A DNA stretch of 64,000 nt from Candidatus Binataceae bacterium (GTDB lineage: Bacteria; Desulfobacterota; Binatia; Binatales; Binataceae): assembly GCA_035308025.1 (NCBI GenBank), contig DATGHL010000033.1, forward strand, positions 1 through 64,000, in the 5' to 3' direction. The stretch's first letter is position 1; each line of letters starts with the position of its first letter. The translations under genes were made by a program, and so were the position numbers. Shown here piece by piece: positions 47,865 through 56,245 of the stretch. The notes under the pieces were generated by a model, which ran no database searches, was not told the DNA's origin, and worked only from the letters and a program-made list of their open reading frames with translations.

Positions 47865-48197
47865 TCAAGGGTTTGTTGATGTGGTCGTCGTCGTAGTTTG
47901 ACTCGGCCCGGCGCCTATCCCATTGTTCCAAGTGGTGGTGGTTTGCTTTGTCGTACCAGCATCGTCTGAAGTACTGGTCTGCTTTTGAACGACAGCGCCA
48001 TTACCCCAACTCGTGGTGGTTGACTGGCTGGTCGCGGGAACTGCATTTACAACAGGTGGGGCTTGGACTACCACGGGCGCCGGCACTTGTACGACCGGAG
48101 CCGGCGTCGTTTCCTCTCTAGTCGCGGAGATACAACCGGCCAACATCGCGCCAGCCACGAGCGATATGGTCATTAGAGCGTTCTTACGATAGTTCAT
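47865..48197 (-). CDS. Small Thr/Ser-rich lipoprotein
   Basis: A 110-residue lipoprotein: signal peptide NALMTISLVAGAMLAGC with the lipobox Cys at residue 22, then a Pro/Val-rich stretch (PAPVVQVPAPVVVQAP) and a tail of Thr/Ser/Asn repeats (TTTSWGNGAVVQKQTSTSDD). There is no known domain; such proteins are surface or periplasm-spanning fillers. AAGGAG precedes the ATG. It lies 26 bp upstream of glgX in the same direction, behind a sigma-54-like motif. Confidence 0.75.
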   Translation of the reverse strand: MNYRKNALMTISLVAGAMLAGCISATREETTPAPVVQVPAPVVVQAPPVVNAVPATSQSTTTSWGNGAVVQKQTSTSDDAGTTKQTTTTWNNGIGAGPSQTTTTTTSTNP

Positions 48198-48282
48198 GCG
48201 TCAGCTCCTTCGCGTTTTCCTAACAGTGGTTAAGCAATGCCGGCTCGATATGGCCTAAGGAGCACATGCCGCCAACTGATCG

Positions 48283-48298
48283 CGCAAGGTTTGTACCA
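48283..48298 (-). promoter_or_regulatory. Candidate sigma-54 promoter, lipoprotein-glgX operon
   Basis: On the minus strand TGGTACAAACCTTGCG keeps GG and GC at -24/-12 spacing, with T for C at the fourth base. The predicted start near 48272 is about 75 nt before the lipoprotein ATG. It is one of the two weaker matches. Confidence 0.6.
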
Positions 48299-48378
48299 TC
48301 TTGGTCGAAGACTCTGCAGGGCGTAGCCTCCCGAAGGCCGTGATTTTTCGTAAGTTTGGTCGAATGGGTGATTGAATT

Positions 48379-48393
48379 GTGAAAAAATTTCAC
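48379..48393. promoter_or_regulatory. Palindrome upstream of the lipoprotein-glgX promoter
   Basis: GTGAAAAAATTTCAC is a perfect palindrome (GTGAAA-N3-TTTCAC) about 80-95 bp upstream of the -24 element at 48298. This is where NtrC-type activators bind. CCGAAAATTTCAC upstream of the csbD promoter shares one half-site. The rest of 48198-48497 holds no gene I can support. Confidence 0.45.
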
Positions 48394-48497
48394 TAATTCT
48401 CACGCGAAATTACCCGCGAACTGCCCGCGAATCGGGGCACCATGTGAGCGGCGAGAATCGGGTTCGTGAGATGCTCTTGTCTCAAGATCTATCGTCA

Positions 48498-49157
48498 CTA
48501 ACCGTCGCGTTTAGCCACCAGCGCTCCGTATTCTTCGAAGGTGATGGTTCCTCCGAGTTTTTCCGCGACGTCCTTTTCGCGTTCGGGTAAGACGTCCTGG
48601 AGCGCGTCGATCCGCTTCCATTGGGGCGGCGGTGGCGTTCCGCAATTTGTTTGCGGGGCGTATTTCGAAGTTTGCACGCGCTCGTATTTGTGAATGTAGC
48701 GCGGACAATTGATGAAAGTCTCGGTAACCGTAACGCGTACCAGCAGCTCGGCGCCGACGAACTCCTTGAGCAGGGGATCGGCTTTGTCGACGCTCGCGAC
48801 GCCATGCACCCGCACCCGATGGGGCGTCTCGAAATCGATGAATAACATTCCGACCTTGCTGTGCGCGACGATATTACCAATGGAGAGGAACATGCCGTTG
48901 CCATTGTAGCTGGGGAAAACGATGGTCTGCGGATCCGCTACCCTGACGAAGCCGGGAGCCCCACCCTTGTATGAGCAAGTGGGATAACCGCGGTGATCGA
49001 CTGAGGTGAGAAAAAACATATCGCGGCTTTCGATAAAGGCTTTAGTGTCGTCGGCGATCTCCGGCCGGACGACGATTTCCTCTATCCGATCAGCCAGCTT
49101 TGAGGTCTCGAACATCCCCTGTAAGCCGCGGTGTTGTTCGCTGTAAATTATACTCAT
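48498..49157 (-). CDS. Pyridoxamine 5'-phosphate oxidase-like flavin protein
   Basis: A 219-residue split-barrel protein. The middle (ESRDMFFLTSVDHRGYPTCSYKGGAPGFVRV, IVFPSYNGNGMFLSIGNI, VGMLFIDFETPHRVRVHG) is typical of PPOX-like FMN or F420-binding proteins, here of the subgroup that ends with a charged helical tail (LQDVLPEREKDVAEKLGG). It probably binds a flavin and reduces or oxidises an unknown substrate. It is not a vitamin B6 enzyme by context. Monocistronic. Confidence 0.85.
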   Translation of the reverse strand: MSIIYSEQHRGLQGMFETSKLADRIEEIVVRPEIADDTKAFIESRDMFFLTSVDHRGYPTCSYKGGAPGFVRVADPQTIVFPSYNGNGMFLSIGNIVAHSKVGMLFIDFETPHRVRVHGVASVDKADPLLKEFVGAELLVRVTVTETFINCPRYIHKYERVQTSKYAPQTNCGTPPPPQWKRIDALQDVLPEREKDVAEKLGGTITFEEYGALVAKRDG

Positions 49158-49307
49158 GTTTGTCCTCGTTTGGCCTTAGTCTCACTTTTCGGATACTAAC
49201 CCGTCATGTAGTCTCTATCACGAGCTCGATCTAATTTTAACCCTAGGACGGTTCCTAAGCGACCCCTTCGAGATTACTGTAATCTGGCCGAATAGTCGGC
49301 GATAAAT

Positions 49308-50063
49308 ATGAAGGTGACAGCGGGTAAGAGGAGAAGACACCGGCGGAGCGCGATGCTACGGTTGCGTGCCTCGGGGTTTTGGTCCAGCGATCGGAGCCTC
49401 AGTGCGATGCTGATCCTGCTCGTCGGCAATATATTCATCCTACCACTTGCCCAATTCGCCACCTGGGGCCGACTCGGCGCGCGCTCGTTAATGTCGCTAA
49501 TCATCATCTCCGGGGTGATGGCGACCGTGCGTGATCGGCGCATCATCCTAATAGCCTCAGCTCTAGCCCTGGCTTCTTTCGGCATCGGATGGGAGGACTT
49601 GGAGCGGCCAAATCTCTATCTTCATCTGCTTAATAACCTGGATTCAGTATTGTTCATCAGCTTTTTGATCGTCCTCCTCACCCGGCAAACGTTTCGCGCC
49701 GGACCGATTACGCCCCGAAGAGTACAGGGGTCAGTTGCAGTTTACCTGCTGCTAGGGTTTTTGTGGTCGGTTTTGTATGAAATCGTAGAGCTCCTACAAC
49801 CGGGGTCTTTCAGTATCGTTGCGCGAAACGGAGTGGCTGACATTCGACAGCTGGGCTACTTCAGTCTCACTACCCTTACGACCCTGGGTTTCGGGGACAT
49901 TCTCCCGCTAAGTCCACTCGCTCGTTCGCTCACTGTCCTGGAAGCCCTGGTCGGTCAACTCTTTCCAGTGATCCTGATTGCCCGCCTGGTCGCGATGGAA
50001 ATCGAGTATCAGCGATCGTCGCCCGCACTGAAGCAGCGTGTGGTCGGGGCAATTCTTGACTGA
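49308..50063 (+). CDS. Potassium-channel-like membrane protein
   Basis: A 251-residue membrane protein. Several transmembrane segments (LSAMLILLVGNIFILPLAQFA, SLMSLIIISGVMATV, SALALASFGIGW, SVLFISFLIVLLT, VAVYLLLGFLWSVLYEIVELL) precede a two-helix pore with the filter TLTTLGFGDILP. TLGFGD differs from the classic TVGYGD but occurs in bacterial ion-channel domain proteins. No cytosolic RCK domain follows. The function is probably a K+ or general cation channel. The RBS is weak. Confidence 0.82.
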   Translation: MKVTAGKRRRHRRSAMLRLRASGFWSSDRSLSAMLILLVGNIFILPLAQFATWGRLGARSLMSLIIISGVMATVRDRRIILIASALALASFGIGWEDLERPNLYLHLLNNLDSVLFISFLIVLLTRQTFRAGPITPRRVQGSVAVYLLLGFLWSVLYEIVELLQPGSFSIVARNGVADIRQLGYFSLTTLTTLGFGDILPLSPLARSLTVLEALVGQLFPVILIARLVAMEIEYQRSSPALKQRVVGAILD

Positions 50064-50148
50064 TCGTTCTAGAATCGCTAGAGTCATGCAGGCTGGTTCT
50101 AAAAATGAAAGCTATACAGGCGAACAATGACCTAGGAGAAAATCAACA

Positions 50149-50839
50149 ATGGGTTCACCTCAGATAGACCTCTACACCGCGTCGACGCCTAATGGTTGGA
50201 AAGTATCCGTTTTTTTGGAAGAGGCGGGTCTGCCATACAACGTTCACCGAATCGACCTGGGCGCGGGGGATCAGAAGAAGCCCGAGTTCCTGCGCCTTTG
50301 TCCCAACGGCCGCATTCCTGCGATCGTGGACCGCGGCAACGGTGATTTCGGGATTTTCGAAACCGGCGCAATCCTTCTGTACCTGGCGCGCAAGACCGGC
50401 AAACTAATGCCCAGGGACGAAAAAGGCGAGTCGCGTGTAACGCAGTGGCTAATGTTTCAAATGGACCGGCATCGGGCCGATGATGGGTCAGGCCAACGTA
50501 TTCTATCGTTATTTCCCGGAGAAACTGCCGTCGGCTATACAGCGCTATCACAACGAATGCCGGCGACTGTTCGAGGTACTGGAAGGGCAGCTCAAGGGCC
50601 GCGAATATCTGTGCGATGAATATAGTATCGCTGATATCGCTAACTGGTGCTGGGTGCGAATCTACGAGTGGAGCGGCGTCAGGATTGACGGATTGACCAA
50701 CCTGCAATCGTGGATCGCGCGCCTGGAAGCACGTCCGGCCTGCCAACGCGGAATCGCAGTCCCAGAACCGCTGATATTCAAAGAGCCGAATGAGAATTCA
50801 GCAATGTTGAAGACGGCGCAAAGCCTCGTGACCCGCTAG
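50149..50839 (+). pseudogene. Glutathione S-transferase with one frameshift
   Basis: The first 105 residues ([47 protein letters not shown]) are the thioredoxin-like GST domain of the YfcG/YghU group. After WLMFQM at about 50464-50467 one extra base shifts the frame, and [20 protein letters not shown] to the C-terminus continues in the next frame as the helical domain, ending at 50839. Restoring one base gives a normal GST of about 229 residues. It could be a real mutation or an assembly error. AGGAG precedes the ATG. The 3' end overlaps the opposing USP fragment. Confidence 0.85.
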
Positions 50840-51125
50840 TCAGGCTCGGGCTGCAATCGCTTGCCGCGAATACGGCAGTACGGCGGAAGTCAACAACCGC
50901 TTGTTTCCCGATGTCCTCAAGCTTGCCGCGCGCTAGTTCGATCTGCGACCCCTGAAGCTCACCTAGCACGAATCCTTCCGTGGCCAACGGGTTGATCTGA
51001 ACAACGTGGAGAAGACAGACCTCTCCTTCGCCCGATCGCGCCAGCGCGCCGGCCTCATTCACTGCCCAGATCGAATTGTCATCAAAATCTACTGGGCACA
51101 GTATGCATTTATAAGGGAAACTCAT
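50778..51125 (-). pseudogene. Truncated universal stress protein
   Basis: A 115-residue frame begins like UspA (YKCILCPVDFDDNSIWAVNEAGALAR, VCLLHVVQINP) but lacks the second half, including the GxxGxxxxxxxxxGS ATP-binding loop expected near residue 110-130. From about residue 80 (FRRTAVFAASDCSPSL) similarity stops. A deletion that also brought the opposing GST close would explain it. It starts 16 bp after the luciferase-like gene's stop on the same strand. Confidence 0.7.
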
Positions 51126-51141
51126 GATTCACCCCGGCCGA

Positions 51142-52221
51142 CTAGCTCCGTTGCTCGACAGCCTGTTCGCGCCGAAAGTGCGGCAGGACGTGCTTGCTGA
51201 ACAACTCCATGCTTTGAAGGACCTTGCGATGATCCAAACCGGCCAGTCGCGTCCAGCAGATGAGCTGGGTGAAGCCATATTGGTTACGTATCTCCTCGAT
51301 CTGCTTGACACAGTGAGCGGGATTTCCACAAACAAGAGCTCGAGCCTGAAGTAATTCATCCCAGTGCACGGTGTGAGCGTAACGGCGCACCTTCTGGTAT
51401 TCTTCATAGCCCTCGATCGGCTTTTTAGCCTGCGAAGCCACGTACTGCTCCATCATCCGAAAATACCATAGTACTGGGCCGCCAAAATCCTGCCGCGCCT
51501 GTTCGGTGGTATTACCGCAATAGACCATGCACAGGGCGCCAATCTGCTTTTTCGCTACATCGTGTCCGCCAGCGCGTAAGGCCCGGCGATAAGTTTGCAG
51601 ATATTCCGCAGTGAGCGGGTTATGGAATCCGGGAACCAGCGTGCAAAGCAGATTGTATCCGCGCATCCCGGCCATCTCGAAGCTCGGCGCGTTCACCGCG
51701 GCCAGCCAGATCGGCGGATGAGGTTGCTGAAGTGGCCGGGGCCGTACCGCATGCTCGTCAACGTTAAAGTGTTTGCCCGTGAAGCTTACCGTTTCGCCAG
51801 TCCAAGCGCGTTCGATGATCTCCAGCGCCTCCCCGAACATTTCGTGTGATCGGCCCTGATCGATGCCAAAACCGCGAAATTCGACCGGCTGAAACCCGCG
51901 GCCAACGCCGAGATCAAGCCGCCCATTACTCATCAGATCGACCATCGCGCCTTCCTCGGCGATCCGGACAGGATTGTTGAATGGTAGCACAACCACTCCG
52001 CTGCCGAGACGGACGCGCTTGGTCACCGAAGCCATCGCGGCAAGCGTCAGCATGGGTGAGGCGCAAAAGCCGTATTCGGTGAAGTGGTGCTCTGGCGCCC
52101 AGATGTAATCGAAACCCATCTCTTCGGCTGCGCGCAACGTCTCGAGCTGTTCTTTAAAGATGCGATGCTCGGTTTTGCCGCCGGCGGGATGTTCGAAGAA
52201 ATGCAGTACCCCGAAATCCAT
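51142..52221 (-). CDS. Luciferase-like (LLM class) flavin or F420-dependent oxidoreductase
   Basis: A 359-residue TIM-barrel protein of the bacterial luciferase/LLM family. The ATG at 52221 is chosen because AAGGAGGTAAAG lies just upstream; the longer frame to 52311 has no RBS. Seen: FGVLHFFEHPAGG, AEEMGFDYIWAPEHHFTEYG, RLGSGVVVLPFNNPVRIAEEGAMVDLMSNGRLDLGVGRGF and PRPLQQPHPPIWLAA. These enzymes reduce or oxygenate a substrate with FMNH2 or F420H2. The cofactor cannot be told here; the DDN-like gene at 61224 hints that F420 may be available. A 22-bp palindrome lies about 170 bp upstream. Confidence 0.9.
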   Translation of the reverse strand: MDFGVLHFFEHPAGGKTEHRIFKEQLETLRAAEEMGFDYIWAPEHHFTEYGFCASPMLTLAAMASVTKRVRLGSGVVVLPFNNPVRIAEEGAMVDLMSNGRLDLGVGRGFQPVEFRGFGIDQGRSHEMFGEALEIIERAWTGETVSFTGKHFNVDEHAVRPRPLQQPHPPIWLAAVNAPSFEMAGMRGYNLLCTLVPGFHNPLTAEYLQTYRRALRAGGHDVAKKQIGALCMVYCGNTTEQARQDFGGPVLWYFRMMEQYVASQAKKPIEGYEEYQKVRRYAHTVHWDELLQARALVCGNPAHCVKQIEEIRNQYGFTQLICWTRLAGLDHRKVLQSMELFSKHVLPHFRREQAVEQRS

Positions 52222-52847
52222 CTTCTTTACCTCCTTGGCTCTCGCGAGCCGCGTCAGATCTGGGGTCCACTCAGCGTGGTGAGAGTTTCCCTGGCGATAA
52301 TTGGACAGCATCGGGCGTGCCAGTCTCCAATCCAGTCTTTTACGTTACGCACTCCGCGCATCGAACTCGATTAGTATTTGGCTGACGCAAATGGATACAG
52401 CGAATTGTATCCAACGGCGCCAGCACTATAGGTCGGCGAAATTTAGTGCCGATCGTGACCAGGCAGTCGGCGACAATGAAACGTCGGCCCTTCCGCCGAT
52501 TAATGCCCCCATCCAAGGGACGTCGTTTGTGCCAGCACGCTTATTGCTCCCCGACAGCTTCGAATGCGGGTGGTTCTCAACTCGGCAAAGACGCGGGCAA
52601 ATCGTTAGTCCGCTAGAACGGGAAAACCCATGAGTCGTTTTGACGATAGTGCGGGTTTTGTTTCCTCCCTCCGCATTCGCGGCGTCTCTGGATCTCCGCA
52701 GTGGCGCTTGCTCAGTGCAGAGGTCGGCGACAATTTTTGCTGGACCGCCTCTAAAACCGACCCACCATCGAGAACGCGTCGTCGTCACTCTAAAGGCCTG
52801 TACTGGGTATTTGGACTTGCCCCGGTTGCGTGAACACCCCGAGAAGC
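52222..52847. other. Long gap without a supported gene
   Basis: About 625 bp where open frames on both strands lack family likeness. The only clear element is the palindrome at 52392. The region borders the broken GST/USP locus on one side and a cytochrome c remnant on the other, so it may be eroded coding sequence. Confidence 0.6.
52392..52413. promoter_or_regulatory. 22-bp palindrome, candidate operator
   Basis: TGGATACA and TGTATCCA are perfect 8-bp arms around the spacer GCGAAT. The shape is that of TetR-family operators. It is about 170 bp upstream of the luciferase-like gene; no regulator gene is nearby. Confidence 0.6.
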
Positions 52848-53154
52848 ATGAAAGTGCGCTAGGAGTGGCTCATGGAAAAAGGCGGCAGGGGCAAGCGGCG
52901 GTCGTTTCGGCCGAGTACACGGCCGAGGCGTCACGGGGACTCCGGACAAGGCGACGGCGCCGACGGCGCAACCTTGTCGCCGAAACCGCGGGATTTCACC
53001 GACTGCGCCATCATGAGCAAGATACCCGACGCCACTATCGTCAAAGCGATCAAAAAAGGGCGGGGCAGCGGTCGCGCTGAGCAGAGATATGCCGGCATGG
53101 GGTGGGGAGCTTAGTGATAAGGCAGCTGAGGTTCCAGCTTCACGCGGGATATAA
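52848..53154 (+). pseudogene. Decayed monohaem cytochrome c
   Basis: HGDSGQGDGADGATLSPKPR followed by DFTDCAIMSKIPDATIVKAIKKG is the middle of a class I cytochrome c. One base too many in an A6 run at 53052-53057 shifts the frame, after which GAAVALSRDMPAWGGELSDK, the methionine-ligand region, is read. Before HGD the CxxCH haem motif is missing: neighbouring sequence suggests a CEACH lost through small deletions near 52930. A stop codon also interrupts the start (MKVR then TAG at 52860). The gene cannot make a functional cytochrome. Confidence 0.75.
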
Positions 53155-53367
53155 GAGCGCCCCTGACCGAGCGAAAAGGTGAGAAACAGCGCCACACCTG
53201 CGTCTAGCGATTTAGTCTTGCGCTTTGCCACTATTTCCAGGTGATTATTCGCTGGCGCGCACACGATAACGATTGAGCTTACTCGTTCGAGTCGAACTTG
53301 AAGCGCCATCGCAACCGCGGCAGCGCTATTGTCAGCTGGTGCCGGAGCGCAACTCTGCGTCATTGTG

Positions 53368-54369
53368 GTGAACCCAGCCACGCGTAGAATTTATTTCGCC
53401 GTCGCGCTGGTGACCGTTCTCATCATCGCTGGCACTGTCGGCTACATCGTGATCGAGAAGATGTCCCCCCTCGACGCGCTCTATATGACGGTCATCACCA
53501 TCACTACCGTGGGCTACAACGAGGTAAAGCCGCTCGATAACGCGGGACGCTTTTTTACGATGGGATTGATAATGACGGGGGTAGGTACCGCCTTCTATCT
53601 TCTCAGCGCCATTACAGAGACGGTCGTCGGCGGTCAGCTCCGTGAGTTACTCGGCAGGAGCGCGATGAACCATAAGATTCATAAGCTCGAGAATCATGTC
53701 ATCCTTTGCGGATACGGGCGGTTCGGACGCATCGTCGCAGAAGAACTCCACCGCAATGGTATGATTCCGGTCGTTATCGAATGCGACCCGACTAAAGAGG
53801 CTGACCTTGTCCGCGCGAACGAGCTGTATATCATCGGCTCGGCTCTCGATGAAAAGATCCTCGGCCAGGCTGGGATCGAGAGCGCCGCAGATATTGTCGT
53901 CGCGACCGCTTCCGATCCTGACAACGTCTACATCAGTCTGTCCGCGCGTAGCAGAAAACCGCGGATTCGGATCCACGCTCGGGCTGAATCTGAAATCGGC
54001 CTGAAGCATCTTAATCTCGCCGGCGTCGATCGCGCAATTTCGTCTTATCAATGGAGCGCCTTGCGCATCGCCAATGCGATCGCGCGCCCGTCGGTCGTGG
54101 ATTTCCTTGGGCTTATTCTCCCCGGCCGCGGCGACGAAGAGATCAGTATCGAAGAGGTAACGGTTCCGGCGGGGAGCCATCTGAGCGGCAAAAGCATCGC
54201 GGAAGTTGAGCGTGAAAACGACCGCGTCCGCGTGGTGGCACTGAAACGCGACAGCGAACCTATAACCCTGATCCCGACTCCGCAGACTATTCTAGCCTCG
54301 GGCGACCTGCTCATCGCGATCGGGGCGCGCGCAAATCTGAGGAATCTCGCGACAATCCTCGAGAGTTGA
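53368..54369 (+). CDS. Potassium channel with RCK (TrkA-N/TrkA-C) domains
   Basis: A 333-residue channel. Two transmembrane helices (YFAVALVTVLIIAGTVGYIVI and FFTMGLIMTGVGTAFYLLSAI) flank the pore helix and filter TITTVGYNEV. A TrkA-N NAD-binding domain follows (HVILCGYGRFGRIVAEEL, PVVIECDPTKEADL, GSALDEKILGQAGI), then TrkA-C (EEVTVPAGSHLSGKSIAEVE). It is a ligand-gated K+ channel of the MthK/Kch type. The start is uncertain: GTG at 53368 is used; no RBS is clear, and a TTG at 53329 is possible. Confidence 0.92.
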   Translation: MNPATRRIYFAVALVTVLIIAGTVGYIVIEKMSPLDALYMTVITITTVGYNEVKPLDNAGRFFTMGLIMTGVGTAFYLLSAITETVVGGQLRELLGRSAMNHKIHKLENHVILCGYGRFGRIVAEELHRNGMIPVVIECDPTKEADLVRANELYIIGSALDEKILGQAGIESAADIVVATASDPDNVYISLSARSRKPRIRIHARAESEIGLKHLNLAGVDRAISSYQWSALRIANAIARPSVVDFLGLILPGRGDEEISIEEVTVPAGSHLSGKSIAEVERENDRVRVVALKRDSEPITLIPTPQTILASGDLLIAIGARANLRNLATILES

Positions 54370-54507
54370 TATGCGCGTGTCAACGATCGTCCGAAATTCC
54401 TCCCTTTGGATCGTTTGAAACTCCCCCTCTCGGTTAGCGGTGTCCGGTTGGGGGTGCGCGAAGGGGAGCATGCCCCTCGCCACTCCGTGTGATAAGCCGT
54501 CATGGTT

Positions 54508-55050
54508 TCATGAGGCCTGCGGCGGCTCGAGTTTGAACTTGAGCAGAGCGGCCTTGAGCTTCTCCTTGAGTCTGAAGCTCTGGCCTTTGAGGTTGATCGC
54601 CATCGAATGGCGCCGCAGCCGGTCGAGAATGGCGCTGGCGATCACGGTGTCGCCGAAGACCTCGCCCCAGGCACCGAGACTCTGATTGCTGGTGATGATG
54701 AGCGAACCGCGCTCCTAGCGGCGCGAGACCAACTGGAAGAAGAGATTAGCGTCTTGGCGATCAATCGGCAGATAAGCCGATCTCGTCGCAGATCAGCAGC
54801 TGCGGGTGGGTCAGGAGTTCAGCCGCTCGTCGAGTTGCCTTCGGCCAACGCCTTGCCGAGCGTGGTAATCAGCGCGGTGGCGGTGACGAACAACGTGCGC
54901 ACGCCCTGCTCGCAGGCCTTGACCAAGCGCGACCGCTAGATGACGCTTCCCGCCCCCCGGCGGTCCGCGCAACAATAAGTTGTCGCCGCTCTGGATGTAA
55001 CGGCCGGAAGCGAGTTCGCGGATCTGCCTGGGGTCGATGGCGTGGCCTGT
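54508..55050 (-). pseudogene. IS21-family IstB ATPase remnant
   Basis: Read on the minus strand, pieces of IstB appear in several frames: IRELASGRYIQSGDNLLLRG, the Walker A region as GPPGGGKRHLAVALG, LFVTATALITTLGKALAEG, LLICDEIG, DANLFFQLVSRR, then a TAG stop at 54715-54717, ERGSLIITSNQSLGAWGEVF and GDTVIASAILDRLRRHSM, ending FKLEPPQAS at 54508. At least two indels and one nonsense codon are present. No istA is seen. It is a dead element at the left side of the mobile region. Confidence 0.85.
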
Positions 55051-55107
55051 CCCGCGAAAAGCGGCACGAAAATGAGTTAGAGTCCGTCACCGAGAGGAGC
55101 CGGACGG

Positions 55108-55485
55108 ATGCGGACGAGTCGGTTCAACGAAGAACAAATCATCGGAATACTGCGGGAACAGGCAGCGGGCGCGAAGACGCCAGAGTATGTCGGCGGGCAC
55201 GGGCTCTCGGACGCGACCTTCTACAAATGGAAGGCCAAGGACGGTGGCCTCGAGGTCTCAGAGGCGCGGCGGCTGAAGGCGCTGGAGGATGAGCCCCGCC
55301 GGCTCAAGCAGCTGCTCGCCGAGGCGCCGCAGATAGCGCAGCGTCGAATGGCCGATGCCCACCAGCCTGCAGGCGCGCCGTTGGCTCAATCCGCTCACAG
55401 GAATCAACCTATCGTGTCAACTACCGTAAACTGGGACATTCCGATGAAAATTTTACCCGTGCGAGGTTTAACGCAAAGTGGCTGA
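55108..55485 (+). pseudogene. IS3-family OrfA, truncated and degenerate
   Basis: RTSRFNEEQIIGILREQAAG, SDATFYKWKAKDGGLEVSEA and RRLKALEDEPRRLKQLLAEA are OrfA of an IS3 element. The segment between (TPEYVGGHGLSD) departs from the usual AEVCRKHGISD. After about 55330 the frame runs into unrelated sequence and no OrfB follows. Sequence at 55412-55460 (GTCAACTACCGTAAACTGGG) looks like an insertion-sequence end, but I cannot confirm which. The remainder to 55632 shows no gene. Confidence 0.82.
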
Positions 55486-55632
55486 TCTGGACGTAACCTT
55501 TGGGGCTGAGATAGGCGAGCTGCAGAGCGGGTTCAGCACGCTGGCGAGCGCAGTTCACGATCAGATGACGCGACGTGGGCAACGTAAAGCGGCCGGATCG
55601 GATAACAACACAATAATTAGGTAGGAGGGACT

Positions 55633-55869
55633 ATGTTACTACTCAACGATTCTATGTGGGAATCTGACAATCTCAGACGGCGACACTTTCAAGAAGTTGA
55701 TCAACTGACGCAAGAATTCGACATGCGGGTTCATGCACTAGCACGCGAAGCGAGTGGGCTCGCTGCGCAAATTCGGCCGATTCTTTACAATCGAGAAACT
55801 TCGGAGCGGCACAATCGAAACTGTGCGCGCCGCTTTCAGGCGAGCGAACGATGCCTTGAGCGAAGCTGA
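55633..55869 (+). CDS. Unknown small protein, possibly frameshifted
   Basis: The ATG has an excellent AGGAGGGA upstream. The first 52 residues (MLLLNDSMWESDNLRRRHFQ, EFDMRVHALAREASGLAAQI) look coding and helical. From about 55785 the next frame looks more coding (TIETVRAAFRRANDALSEAE, APAVKDEIRRHRTDG), so a single indel may split a protein of about 95 residues. No family is recognised. It is the first of two small orphan genes of the mobile region. Confidence 0.55.
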   Translation: MLLLNDSMWESDNLRRRHFQEVDQLTQEFDMRVHALAREASGLAAQIRPILYNRETSERHNRNCARRFQASERCLERS

Positions 55870-55916
55870 GGCTCAGGCCCCGGCCGTCAAGGACGAAATT
55901 CGACGGCACAGGACGG

Positions 55917-56051
55917 ATGGCTACAGCGAAAGTAGACGACGAGCAGCGTCGCCGACGCGAGGTGGCCGAAGAGGCTTCTCAATTGCACCCGATGTCCGCG
56001 CGCGAAATTGAGCAATGGATGGCCAGCGAAGGATTTCTCGAATACGCTTGA
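55917..56051 (+). CDS. Unknown 44-residue helical protein
   Basis: ATG at 55917, stop at 56049-56051. The sequence MATAKVDDEQRRRREVAEEA is followed by QLHPMSAREIEQWMASEGFL. It is charged and helical with no membrane segment. It may follow the preceding small gene in one transcript. AGGAC is a weak RBS. The function is unknown. Confidence 0.5.
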   Translation: MATAKVDDEQRRRREVAEEASQLHPMSAREIEQWMASEGFLEYA

Positions 56052-56245
56052 ACGATGGTGATGCCTGGAGTTTCGCCGGCGGTGGAACGCCCTCGATAGA
56101 AATAGTCTGTCAATTACGCGCCCACGGGAGCGGGTAGTTGATTATTTACGTGTCGCAAATCAATGGCGACTACTCGATTAGCTAATCGAAAGTAATAGTC
56201 AATCGTCGGATTGTAGATTGTACACCGAAGAAGAGCGAAGGATTC

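Noticed and set aside
52785..53381. A 198-residue open frame on the minus strand
   Set aside because: It is antisense to the decayed cytochrome c and has Pro/Ala-rich composition typical of shadow frames in GC-rich DNA.
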